A model generated the notes under the pieces. The model did no database searches. It was not told where the DNA came from and saw only the letters and a list, made by a program, of their open reading frames with translations. The position numbers were made by a program, and so were the translations under genes. DNA of 64,000 bases. It comes from Larkinella humicola. Its GTDB lineage: Bacteria > Bacteroidota > Bacteroidia > Cytophagales > Spirosomataceae. The number at the start of each line of letters is the position of its first letter. Position 1 is the first letter of the stretch. Of the stretch, positions 23,754 to 31,322 are shown in pieces. The stretch covers positions 248,001-312,000 of the forward strand of contig NZ_VTWS01000007.1 of assembly GCF_008727875.1 (NCBI RefSeq), given 5' to 3'.

Positions 23754-26336
23754 TTATTCACTTCGTAAACTCTTCACCGGATTCACCAAGGCGGCTTTGA
23801 TCGACTGGTAACTCACCGTGAGAGCGGCAACGACAAACGTGACCAGCATCGCAACCAGGAAAATCGACGGCCCAATCTGAATGTGGTAGGCGTATTCCTG
23901 CAGCCAGGCATTCATGCCATACCAGGCCAGCGGAGCGGCCATGACGAAGGCCATCAGCATCAGCCACACAAATTCCCGTGAGAACAACACGACAATGCTG
24001 CCCACCGACGCGCCCAGTACTTTCCGGACACCAACTTCCTTGGTCCGCTGAACGGCCATCAGCGAAACCAGCCCGAACAGCCCCAGTCCGCCGATGACGA
24101 TGGCAATTCCCGCAAACAGCCGGAAAGCGTTGTACAGGGTTTCTTCCTGCTTGTATAATTTCGCAATGTGCTCATCCACAAACTCATACCGGAATACTGA
24201 TTCCGGATTCAATTCGCTCCAGTCTCTCTCGATTGCCGCCAGCGTTTCACGCAGGTTCTGCGGACGCAGCTTGACGCTCACCTGCCAGAACGCCCGTGAA
24301 TTGTAGGTGAGAACACAGGCGCGGATTTTTTTATGCTTGGATTCGCTCTGAAAATCCCGGACTACCCCCCGAATAAGAGCCGGTTCGCCTGCGAGCCGAA
24401 ACCGCTTCCCAATGGCCTCGTTTTCGTTCTGAAAACCCAGTCGGCGAATCAGCGTCTGGTTGACAATCACATTACGGGCCGTATCCCCCTCCGCCGTTTT
24501 GATGATGGGTTCGCCCGCCAGCAACGCCAGATGATACATCGGAATGTAGTTTTCATCCACCATTTTGAACTCGACCACATCGTTTTCGGGCATCCCGAGT
24601 TCCGGCGCCGAAAAAGGAGCGAAATTAACGTTGTAGGCCGGACCCGCCGACGCAAAACTGATTTGCTCAACGCCGGGATTGTTCTGCAATTTCTGCCGGA
24701 GAACATCGGCTTTCTCACCCGTACCGAAGGACACAATGGCCTCTTTTTCAAAACCCATGTCCTGATTCTGGAAAAAATCCATCTGGCTGGCCACCACCAG
24801 GGTCCCGATAATCATCACCTGGGTGATGGCAAATTGCAGGATTACCAGGCCTTTGCGGACGGTCATTCCGCCAAAAGATGCTTCCGTAGAGCGGGCTTTC
24901 AGAGCTTTGATGGGCTGAAAACCGGATTGGACAAAAGCCGGATACAAACCGGCCAGCAAAATGGTAGACAGAACAATACCGGCAATAACCACCAGCACCA
25001 GCGGCTCGGTCAGTTGGTCCGCGTCGATCCGGATGTTCAGCAAGTGTTTGGTGAGGGGCAAAAACGCCCAAACCGTGGCCAGCCCCAGCACTGTTGCCAA
25101 ACCCACCAGCAAGGTTGTTTCGGCCAGCACCTGACCCACCAGTTGCCGCCGGTATGCACCCAGGGCTTTCCGGACCCCGACTTCTTTGGAACGCCGAACA
25201 GCCTGGGCCGTCGCCAGATTGACAAAATTGATGCAGGCCGTCAGAATAATCACCAGGGCGACACCCGCCAGACCGTAGATGGTTTCTTTGGAGCGCGGCA
25301 TGGTGATCTGGGTCAGGTAGCGCTGGTCGAAATGTATTTCCCGCAACGGTTGCAGCAGCAGCGCGGCATCTTTGGCAATGTCATTGCCCCAGTTCTTCCG
25401 GATAAAGCCCGGAATCCGCGCTTCCACACGCTTGGGCAGTAGTTTTTCCGGCAGCACCACGTAGAGATACCCTCCCGATATTGACCAGAACTGGGGCGTA
25501 TCGAGCTTTTTCCGGACGGTTTCCCACGACACCAGAAAATTGAAAACCAGGTGCGTGTTCGACGGCAGATCTTTCATGACGCCGGTTACACGCAGATCGT
25601 ACTCGTTATCCAGCCGAAAGGTTTGACCGAGAGCATCGTGGTCACCAAAATATTTTCGGGCTATACTTTCCGTTAAAACGACCGTATTTGGTTCCTGCAA
25701 CGCGGTTTTGGGGTTTCCGGCCAGCCAGTCAAAATCGAACACCTGCGGAAAACGCCCATCGGCGTAGGCATAACTTTCTTCCAGATACCGCTGGTTGCCA
25801 ACCTGAGTCTGGCCTTCCCGCTGGTAATAATATTGCGAAACCTGCTCTGCTTCCGGGAAATCGGTGCGGAAAGCCGGCGCAATGGCAAATGAAACGCTCG
25901 GATTGTAGTCTAAACCATGAACCGTTACGCGGTAAGTCCGGTCGGCTTTCCGGTTAAACGCATCGTAGGTCAGTTCATTCCGAACGACCAGAAAAATGAC
26001 AATGCAGGCCGACAACCCCAGGGCCAACCCCATCACGTTGATGAACGCATAACTTTTCTGCTGAAGAATGGTCCGGTAGGCAATCGTAAAATAGTTGCGT
26101 AGCATAGCAATCGTTTGCGGTTTTGGAGAATAATCCGGTTTCCTTTTCAAAAATTGGGGTTTCACAAACTTCAGCACCTCCCAGCAATACTGTCTGCGGG
26201 CATCCTGCGCTCCGAACAGCCTGGCCCGGTGAACAAACCGCTCCTGCAAATCCCCCTGGATTTCTTCGAGCAGGTGCGGAGCGCAAAACCAGGCCAGAAG
26301 TCGGCTGGCCCATTGGGGCGGTTTTTGGGTTTTCAT
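23754..26336 (-). CDS. Permease-prefix FtsX-family transporter, paralogue 1
   Basis: 860 residues from ATG 26336; the frame reaches 26357 but that start precedes the conserved MKTQKPPQWASRLL beginning. It has the prefix domain (CAPHLLEEIQGDLQERF), two MacB-like extracytoplasmic domains and FtsX helices with NLATAQAVRRSKEVGVRKAL and VQRTKEVGVRKVLG. It ends NPVKSLRSE. As the first permease after padR it is the most likely to be made in the largest amount. The gap to padR holds a hairpin. Family proteins are known from gene clusters with PadR regulators, for example in Acidobacteriota. Confidence 0.88.
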   Translation of the reverse strand: MKTQKPPQWASRLLAWFCAPHLLEEIQGDLQERFVHRARLFGAQDARRQYCWEVLKFVKPQFLKRKPDYSPKPQTIAMLRNYFTIAYRTILQQKSYAFINVMGLALGLSACIVIFLVVRNELTYDAFNRKADRTYRVTVHGLDYNPSVSFAIAPAFRTDFPEAEQVSQYYYQREGQTQVGNQRYLEESYAYADGRFPQVFDFDWLAGNPKTALQEPNTVVLTESIARKYFGDHDALGQTFRLDNEYDLRVTGVMKDLPSNTHLVFNFLVSWETVRKKLDTPQFWSISGGYLYVVLPEKLLPKRVEARIPGFIRKNWGNDIAKDAALLLQPLREIHFDQRYLTQITMPRSKETIYGLAGVALVIILTACINFVNLATAQAVRRSKEVGVRKALGAYRRQLVGQVLAETTLLVGLATVLGLATVWAFLPLTKHLLNIRIDADQLTEPLVLVVIAGIVLSTILLAGLYPAFVQSGFQPIKALKARSTEASFGGMTVRKGLVILQFAITQVMIIGTLVVASQMDFFQNQDMGFEKEAIVSFGTGEKADVLRQKLQNNPGVEQISFASAGPAYNVNFAPFSAPELGMPENDVVEFKMVDENYIPMYHLALLAGEPIIKTAEGDTARNVIVNQTLIRRLGFQNENEAIGKRFRLAGEPALIRGVVRDFQSESKHKKIRACVLTYNSRAFWQVSVKLRPQNLRETLAAIERDWSELNPESVFRYEFVDEHIAKLYKQEETLYNAFRLFAGIAIVIGGLGLFGLVSLMAVQRTKEVGVRKVLGASVGSIVVLFSREFVWLMLMAFVMAAPLAWYGMNAWLQEYAYHIQIGPSIFLVAMLVTFVVAALTVSYQSIKAALVNPVKSLRSE

Positions 26337-26343
26337 GATTGCG

Positions 26344-26436
26344 GGAATATCGAACACTGAATAGTGAATAACGAATATTGAAAGGTGACCCGATTACTTC
26401 GATATTCGTTATTCAGTATTCGGCGTTCGATATTCC
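26344..26436. repeat. Inverted repeat of the GAATA word family, 35-nt arms
   Basis: Arms 26344-26378 and 26402-26436 pair with about 3 mismatches; loop 23 nt. It lies between padR and the first permease, inside the presumed operon. It is built of near-repeats such as GAATAACGAATAT, as in 4632-4735. Confidence 0.85.
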
Positions 26437-26468
26437 TTTTCATTAGTTTTTCATTCTACAGTATTCAT

Positions 26469-26807
26469 TCACAAACTCACTGCTGGCAGTCCCTGCGGAG
26501 AAATCGAATCCCAGAGCTGGTCGCGGACGGCGCGAATGTCGTGCAGCGTCCGGCTCCCCAACACCGTGACTGAAAACAGGCGCTTGCGTCGCCCGCCCCG
26601 TTCGGCAGTGGCCTCACCGAGGTGTGATTTCAACATGCCTTTTTCCTCCAGCCGGTGCAAAGCCGCGTGAACGGCGCTGATGCTGACGGCCCGGCCCGTT
26701 TGCCGGTCCAGTTCGTCGGTGATGGCCACGCCATAGGCACCGGTTCCTAAAACCGCTACCGTCAGCAAAACCACCTCTTCAAACTCGCCTAAATACGATC
26801 GTCTCAT
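26469..26807 (-). CDS. PadR-family transcriptional regulator
   Basis: 112 residues. The winged-helix part runs from about residue 5 to 85: EFEEVVLLTVAVLGTGAYGV, then the recognition helix region ISAVHAALHRLEEKGMLKSH and a wing with GGRRKRLFSVTVLG. The C-terminus is short, so it belongs to the small PadR type. PadR proteins are usually repressors released by a ligand. It heads the four-permease operon and probably controls it. A sigma-54-like element at 26836-26851 and dyads at 26904-26942 lie just upstream. Confidence 0.9.
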   Translation of the reverse strand: MRRSYLGEFEEVVLLTVAVLGTGAYGVAITDELDRQTGRAVSISAVHAALHRLEEKGMLKSHLGEATAERGGRRKRLFSVTVLGSRTLHDIRAVRDQLWDSISPQGLPAVSL

Positions 26808-26835
26808 GGAAAAGAGATATAATTAACTTCTGTAG

Positions 26836-26851
26836 AACAAATCTGCTGCCA
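26836..26851 (-). promoter_or_regulatory. Sigma-54-like element TGGCAGCAGATTTGTT upstream of padR
   Basis: On the minus strand the element reads TGGCA-N6-TTGTT. The -24 GG is intact, while the -12 GC is GT. It would place a start of transcription about 19 bases before the padR ATG. The same element is found upstream of the two secreted-protein genes (27799-27814 and 28800-28815). Confidence 0.5.
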
Positions 26852-26860
26852 GAAACAAAA

Positions 26861-26880
26861 AATGGCCTAATCAGGCCATT
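26861..26880. repeat. 8-bp perfect hairpin AATGGCCT-AATC-AGGCCATT
   Basis: A short perfect stem with a 4-nt loop between the sigma-54-like element and the upstream dyads of the padR promoter region. It may be a regulator site or a leftover terminator. Confidence 0.45.
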
Positions 26881-26903
26881 TAAGGAGTTTTCGGAAAGGA
26901 ACC

Positions 26904-26942
26904 TGTCCGAATTCGTACAGTCCGGTTGTCCGAACCCGAACA
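26904..26942. promoter_or_regulatory. Pair of 16-bp dyads upstream of padR (candidate enhancer sites)
   Basis: TGTCCGAATTCGTACA (26904-26919) and TGTCCGAACCCGAACA (26927-26942) are near-palindromes of the form TGTYCG-N4-CGNACA, 23 bp apart. They lie about 62 and 85 bp upstream of the -24 GG. Phased paired dyads at this distance are the usual layout for sigma-54 activator sites. Confidence 0.5.
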
Positions 26943-26949
26943 GGTTTTA

Positions 26950-27021
26950 GGTATACGGTTTGCAGTTTTCGGTGGAAGACCGCGTCAGCCAGTGTGCGCC
27001 AGCAACCGTAAACCGTATACC
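26950..27021. repeat. Inverted repeat GGTATACGGTTT
   Basis: Arms 26950-26961 and 27010-27021 pair perfectly over 12 bases, with looser pairing outward. It lies just beyond the dyads, between the stop of the secreted-protein gene (27039) and the padR control region, and could terminate that gene. Confidence 0.6.
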
Positions 27022-27038
27022 GAAAACCGAAAACCGCT

Positions 27039-27737
27039 CTACTTCTCCGCTTTTAGCTCGTAGCGATGATACGGTTTGTCGATCGTCAGCCAGTAATTCA
27101 TGGTCTCACCGGCTCCTTTGACCTGAAGCCGGTATTTCCCACTCAGCAAGTGGGTTACATCAAAATACCGGTTGTAGCCCGCCTGACGGTTCAGTTCGCG
27201 GTAATGAATCAGGTTGGTCGACTCGTCGGTCAGTTCAATGATGACCTGCTTCCGGTCGGGATTTGCAAAGTTGATGCGGAGTTTGCCGTACGAATTCACC
27301 AGCGGATTGACCAGAAATTTCGCATTGAATTCCGGCACAACCGACGGTGAATGGTCTTCGTAGGCATACACCCCGGAGGTTTTCGATAATCCGGGTTCAT
27401 TGGAAGCCAGTAACTCCGACGATCGGACCTGCGAGGCCAACAATTGACTGTTGACCACCCGATCCAGCATTTCGTCGAACAACCGCATATTCCGTCTGGT
27501 CAATTTGACATACTGGCCCCGCAGTGTTTCCTGATAGACGGGCTCGTGCCGGGCATTGAAAAACCGGATGACGGTGCTGCGGGTGTTGTAATCGGTCTGA
27601 ATCTTCCAGTATCCTTTCGTCACCTCAGGACCGGTGCGATAATCCGGTTGGGCGCTTCCAACAAGGGTGCTGAACAGGAGAAGCAGAACCAGGAGGGTTT
27701 TAAACCGGTAGGCGTTTTTTTCTTGAACGGTTTTCAT
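27039..27737 (-). CDS. Secreted protein, paralogue of the next gene, unknown function
   Basis: 232 residues with a signal peptide (about 1-29, ending VGSAQ). The mature part begins with GYWKIQTDYNTRSTVIRFFN and ends in a beta-rich domain (about 130-232) with LRINFANPDRKQVIIELTDE and YRLQVKGAGE, which looks like a secretion-associated beta-sandwich. It is about one-third identical by eye to 28024-28737, including the GYWKIQTDY and YVKLTRRNMRLFDEMLDR segments. I know no function for this family. It has its own sigma-54-like promoter and dyads. Confidence 0.75.
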   Translation of the reverse strand: MKTVQEKNAYRFKTLLVLLLLFSTLVGSAQPDYRTGPEVTKGYWKIQTDYNTRSTVIRFFNARHEPVYQETLRGQYVKLTRRNMRLFDEMLDRVVNSQLLASQVRSSELLASNEPGLSKTSGVYAYEDHSPSVVPEFNAKFLVNPLVNSYGKLRINFANPDRKQVIIELTDESTNLIHYRELNRQAGYNRYFDVTHLLSGKYRLQVKGAGETMNYWLTIDKPYHRYELKAEK

Positions 27738-27798
27738 GGGAATTGTGCGTGTTGTTTACAGGTTGTTAAATTGGTCGGTATTTATTCAATCTTTGCAA

Positions 27799-27814
27799 AA
27801 CAAATCTCTTACCA
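27799..27814 (-). promoter_or_regulatory. Sigma-54-like element TGGTAAGAGATTTGTT
   Basis: Same element as at 26836 and 28800, here with C to T in the -24 part. It would give a leader of about 50 bases before the ATG at 27737. Confidence 0.42.
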
Positions 27815-27866
27815 GAATCAAAAACACCTTTCTAAGCCAATGGAGGGCATTTTTCAAAAATTGTAC

Positions 27867-27903
27867 TGTCCGAAACCGTACAAAGCCTGTCCGGTTTTGC
27901 GTG
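27867..27903. promoter_or_regulatory. Upstream dyad TGTCCGAAACCGTACA plus a half site
   Basis: The first dyad (27867-27882) fits TGTCCG-N4-CGTACA. A second TGTCCG (27888-27903) starts 21 bp further but has only the left half. They lie about 62 and 83 bp upstream of the -24 GG, as at padR. Confidence 0.45.
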
Positions 27904-28023
27904 CAGGAGATTTCCTGTCACAAAGCAGCGAAATTGCCCGCAAACGTTTCAATGCAAGTGACGAATGAGCAGGAAAATGGGACAGAAAGGCCGTGGGGCC
28001 TTACCAAGCTTTTTGACGAGCCC

Positions 28024-28737
28024 TCAGGGAATAGCCCGAAGCTGATACGACTGCGGATTGGCCTGAATGAGTAAACGGTATGCGTACCGCTTCGGTCTCC
28101 CATCTACCTCTAACCGGAATTTTCCTTCCGGCAAACGGGTCAGGTTCAACGTCCGGTTGTAGGTAGGCACCGCGTTTTTTTCCTTGAACACATACCGCCC
28201 CTGATCGTCCAGCAACGTAACCAACACAGGCTCTTCCTGGAGATTCACAATGTGTATTCTTAGTCGTCCGGAACTGCTGATGGCGACGTCGGAACGCAAC
28301 GGGTTGACATCCAGAGTTTCTTTAGGAGAAGCCAGCACGTAAGACGTAGAAACGGGATCAGACAGCGGTGCCGAAACAACGTGGGAAGGCCCATTGGCAC
28401 TGGTGGCCACTAACTCGTGGCTTTTGACTTCGGCCGACAGCAACTGGTTGGTCGACAGCCGCTCCAGCATCGTGTCGAACAAGCGGATGTTCCGGTTCGT
28501 CAGTTTTACATACCGGTTCGATAGTGACTCCTCGTAAATCGGTTCGTGCCAGCGGTTAAAAAAACGGATTTTGGTCTGCTGGGTCGTGTAGTCGGTCTGG
28601 ATTTTCCAGTACCCTTTGGTCGAGTCGGTTCTCGCATAATAATCGGACTGGGCGGTCGCTGTCAAACCGTACAGGAAGAGACTCACGACTAGCCAATGCT
28701 GGCATCTGCGGACTGTTTTTTGGAGGAGGGTTTTCAT
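28024..28737 (-). CDS. Secreted protein, paralogue of the previous gene, unknown function
   Basis: 237 residues with a signal peptide (about 1-30, ending TATAQ). It shares GYWKIQTDY, IRFFNRWHEPIYEE and YVKLTNRNIRLFDTMLER with its neighbour and has a similar C-terminal beta-rich domain (LRIHIVNLQEEPVLVTLLDD and FRLEVDG). The two genes are a tandem duplication with about 285 bases between them, and the duplication includes the promoter region. No catalytic motif is visible. The extracytoplasmic location and shared control with permeases suggest an envelope role, which is inference. Confidence 0.75.
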   Translation of the reverse strand: MKTLLQKTVRRCQHWLVVSLFLYGLTATAQSDYYARTDSTKGYWKIQTDYTTQQTKIRFFNRWHEPIYEESLSNRYVKLTNRNIRLFDTMLERLSTNQLLSAEVKSHELVATSANGPSHVVSAPLSDPVSTSYVLASPKETLDVNPLRSDVAISSSGRLRIHIVNLQEEPVLVTLLDDQGRYVFKEKNAVPTYNRTLNLTRLPEGKFRLEVDGRPKRYAYRLLIQANPQSYQLRAIP

Positions 28738-28799
28738 GATTTGTGCATTTGTTGTTTACAGGAAATAGAAAGAGCAATGTATTATTTCAATGTTTGCAG

Positions 28800-28815
28800 A
28801 ACAAATCTGTTGCCA
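28800..28815 (-). promoter_or_regulatory. Sigma-54-like element TGGCAACAGATTTGTT
   Basis: On the minus strand TGGCA-N6-TTGTT, about 62 bases upstream of the ATG at 28737. Third copy of the element in this region. Confidence 0.5.
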
Positions 28816-28878
28816 AACCGGATCAAGGCTGCTTAATCGATCAAAATGACGGTATTTACGTTTAGGTTGAAGGCACTG

Positions 28879-28915
28879 CGTCCATTTGTGGACACTTTTT
28901 GTCCCGGAATGGACA
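28879..28915. promoter_or_regulatory. Pair of 16-bp dyads with GTCCA/TGGAC and TGTCC/GGACA
   Basis: CGTCCATTTGTGGACA (28879-28894) and TGTCCCGGAATGGACA (28900-28915) are 21 bp apart, about 73 and 94 bp upstream of the -24 GG. They are the most symmetric of the six sites. Confidence 0.5.
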
Positions 28916-29030
28916 GTAGAAAGGGGTCCGTTGAGCCAGTGTTAATGCGTGTACCCAAAAGATGGCTAAAAAGCGGTCACCGTTGCACGAGCAGCATCCG
29001 GCCTTTCTGTTTTTAGCGTAAGTTTGTAAA

Positions 29031-29897
29031 ATGAAAATTCTCTCACTAACCGAGTTAAATCAGGAACAATATCTGGCCGCTCAGGCTCTCGAACTAAAAT
29101 GCAAAGCCGATGATGGGCTGATGGGCCATATTCACTGGGACAAATCCATGAATTATTTCCAGTCGATGTGCCACTGGTTTCTGCTTTACAAAAGTGACGT
29201 TTTGATTGGTGTCTTGTCGGCCTTCGCTCCAACGACCAGCGTGGTTGAATTTTGCGGTTATACGCTCCCCAAAGCCCGGCGGAAAGGCTGCTTTTCGACC
29301 CTGCTTGAAGTGGCAGCGGAAGAAGCCCGAAACTACGGCTACGAGCACATGCTGTTGATAACGGAACGGGCCTCTGAGCCAGGTCAGGCCTTTGTCAGTC
29401 AGTTGGGAGCCACGTATTCCAATACCGAGTATCAACTGCGCTGGGAACCGCTGCCGTCGGAGGCACTGCCGGTTTCCACACCGGCGATCCATCTCGTCAA
29501 GGCCGGTATGGCAGACCTGGAACCGTTGTCGAAATTGAGTCAGACGATCTTTGGGGGCACCCTTAACGAAGCCCGTAAGCTCCTGGAAACCACCATGGCG
29601 ACGCCCCACCTCACGCAGTATATTGCCACGCTGGATGGAAAAACGGTCGGCATGGTGGCAATCAATTTTGTGCAGAACGATGCCTGGATTATCGGACTGG
29701 GCGTTTGCCCGGCGTTTCAGGGGCGCGGAATCGGCAAAACCATCTTGTTCCGTATTTTGGACATTCTACAGGAGTCCATGGCCGAAACCATTCTAATCGA
29801 AGTAGACTCCGGCAACGAACCGGCCCTGAATTTGTACCAGAAATCCGGTTTCACGATTCAGATGGGCCAGGATTATTTCCGGTTGCCGTTAAAATGA
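29031..29897 (+). CDS. Double-domain GNAT N-acetyltransferase
   Basis: 288 residues with two GNAT folds. The first (about 1-140) is degenerate, with a weak acetyl-CoA loop around LPKARRKGCFSTLLE. The second (about 150-288) has a clear acetyl-CoA-binding motif, VCPAFQGRGIGKTILFRIL, and the usual ending EPALNLYQKSGFTI. Duplicated GNATs of this kind acetylate small amines or peptides; the substrate cannot be told. It is monocistronic. A TAAGTTTG box ends 5 bases before the ATG, which would give an almost leaderless transcript. The stop overlaps the hairpin at 29896. Confidence 0.88.
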   Translation: MKILSLTELNQEQYLAAQALELKCKADDGLMGHIHWDKSMNYFQSMCHWFLLYKSDVLIGVLSAFAPTTSVVEFCGYTLPKARRKGCFSTLLEVAAEEARNYGYEHMLLITERASEPGQAFVSQLGATYSNTEYQLRWEPLPSEALPVSTPAIHLVKAGMADLEPLSKLSQTIFGGTLNEARKLLETTMATPHLTQYIATLDGKTVGMVAINFVQNDAWIIGLGVCPAFQGRGIGKTILFRILDILQESMAETILIEVDSGNEPALNLYQKSGFTIQMGQDYFRLPLK

Positions 29898-29998
29898 GTT
29901 ATTTCGCGGAGTTGAGCGGAGTTAAAGGGAGTTAAGCGAAGAAAATTAAAAACTCTGCTTAACTTCCTTTAACTCCGTTCAACTCCGCGAAATAACTC
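29896..29998. repeat. Inverted repeat of the TTTCGCGGAG family, 42-nt arms
   Basis: Arms 29896-29937 and 29957-29998 pair with 2 mismatches; loop 19 nt. The left arm begins inside the TGA of the GNAT gene. The convergent DUF2911 gene ends 12 bases after the right arm. Likely a bidirectional terminator. Confidence 0.92.
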
Positions 29999-30009
29999 CT
30001 CTCTAAAAC

Positions 30010-31122
30010 TCACTGATTCGCGTCTTTCCCCTCTTCCAGTTTCTTGATCATCGCCGTGACGCCATTCTTATTCAGCTCGTTCGGTGCCTGGGGCAGAGCC
30101 GCTTTCAGGTAGGGCAACGCTTTTTTGAAATCGCCGAGGGCCGACAACCCCCTGCCCATTCCGACGTTGGTCGTAAACTGGTTCGGGTTCTTGTCGTAGT
30201 TCACCTTAAAAACCGCATACGCGTCTTTCATCCGTTTCTGCTGGAGTAAGGTGCGGGCATACTGATGGAGTTCGTTCAGGTTGCCCATCGGAACGGCTTC
30301 CTTCATCACCGCATCGGCATCGGCCTGCTTATTGAGTGCCGACAAAACCATCGCCTTCATACTGAGCGTCTGGAAGTTTTTCTGACCAATGAACGGCAAA
30401 CCAACGGCTTGATCGGCCCAAACCAGTGCCTGATCGAGATCGGTTTTGTTTTGAAGGCAATACGTAGCCGCCTGAACGTAGGACTGCCACGTAAAACCCT
30501 GCGAATTGCGCAATTCGTTTTTAAAAGAAGCCAACTGAATCTTCACCACATCGGCCTCAATCGTAAACGGGATCTGGCGTTTTTCCCACGAAAGTGCCAC
30601 CGTTGCCGCGTTGTCCGTTTGGTTGATAAACTCGTATTTGAGCCACTCCACGCTCTTGTCGAGAGGCTGGTTTTTGACCGTCACGCGCAACGCATCTTCC
30701 GACGGTTCGTAGAAAAAGCTGCCCCAGGACGTCGCGTTTTTGGAGAAAATAACCGTTGTTTCGGCCTCGCCCAACAGCATGTGCAGCCCGTACGTTCCGG
30801 CGGGGAGATCTTTGCCCTCGACTTTAACATCATTCGAAAACGAAATGACGGTATTTTCGTTGGCACCTGCCCGCCAGGGGGCAGCTTTGCTGGTGCCGAA
30901 ACCGAGGTCCACCAGTCCGTAATGGGCCACCGGTGTTCCCCAAATCGCTCCCTCCCGCCCCTTCACACCGGGGCGGCTGTAGTGAATGGCAATTTTTGTC
31001 AGGCCGATTTGCTCCGAAACGAAGGCCTTTTTGTTGCCGCCGTCGGGGATGGCGGTGAGGTGCTGGGCGGAAGCCAGCCTTGCATTGAGAACCAGCAGAA
31101 ATAGGATAAACCGTGCTTTCAT
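30010..31122 (-). CDS. DUF2911 domain protein with C-terminal TPR-like helices
   Basis: 370 residues with a signal peptide (about 1-19, ending ASAQ). Residues about 25-190 match DUF2911, with IAIHYSRPGVKGREGAIWG, WRAGANENTVISFS and GTYGLHMLLG. Residues about 210-365 are helical repeats of TPR type (ALVWADQAVG, DAYAVFKVNYDKNP, KALPYLKAAL). DUF2911 is common in secreted Bacteroidota proteins and has no established activity. The exported location is well supported by the signal. It is flanked by two hairpins of the same family, so it is probably transcribed alone. Confidence 0.88.
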   Translation of the reverse strand: MKARFILFLLVLNARLASAQHLTAIPDGGNKKAFVSEQIGLTKIAIHYSRPGVKGREGAIWGTPVAHYGLVDLGFGTSKAAPWRAGANENTVISFSNDVKVEGKDLPAGTYGLHMLLGEAETTVIFSKNATSWGSFFYEPSEDALRVTVKNQPLDKSVEWLKYEFINQTDNAATVALSWEKRQIPFTIEADVVKIQLASFKNELRNSQGFTWQSYVQAATYCLQNKTDLDQALVWADQAVGLPFIGQKNFQTLSMKAMVLSALNKQADADAVMKEAVPMGNLNELHQYARTLLQQKRMKDAYAVFKVNYDKNPNQFTTNVGMGRGLSALGDFKKALPYLKAALPQAPNELNKNGVTAMIKKLEEGKDANQ

Positions 31123-31220
31123 GGTGTTGTCGATAAAGTGTTTACCGTCAAAATAAACACATGAAAACCGCGTGCAGCTCCCGCACTCTGGGGGATTTGG
31201 CGAGGAAGGGTAATTAATTG

Positions 31221-31313
31221 TTTCGCGGAGTTGAGCGGAGGAAAAGGGATGTAAGCAGAGTAAATAAAAAACTCTGCGTAACTCCTTTTTTTTCTCCGCT
31301 CAACTCCGCGAAA
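31221..31313. repeat. Inverted repeat of the TTTCGCGGAGTTGAGCGGAG family, about 40-nt arms
   Basis: Arms about 31221-31260 and 31272-31313 share the perfect outer 20 bases and then diverge. It lies between the codirectional genes 31323-32060 and 30010-31122. Fourth member of the family. Confidence 0.88.
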
Positions 31314-31322
31314 TAACTCTTT

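Noticed and set aside
24333-25442. 369-residue plus-strand frame opposite permease paralogue 1
   Set aside because: Composition is rich in H, Q and R as in antisense shadows, with no domain; the permease on the other strand is certain.
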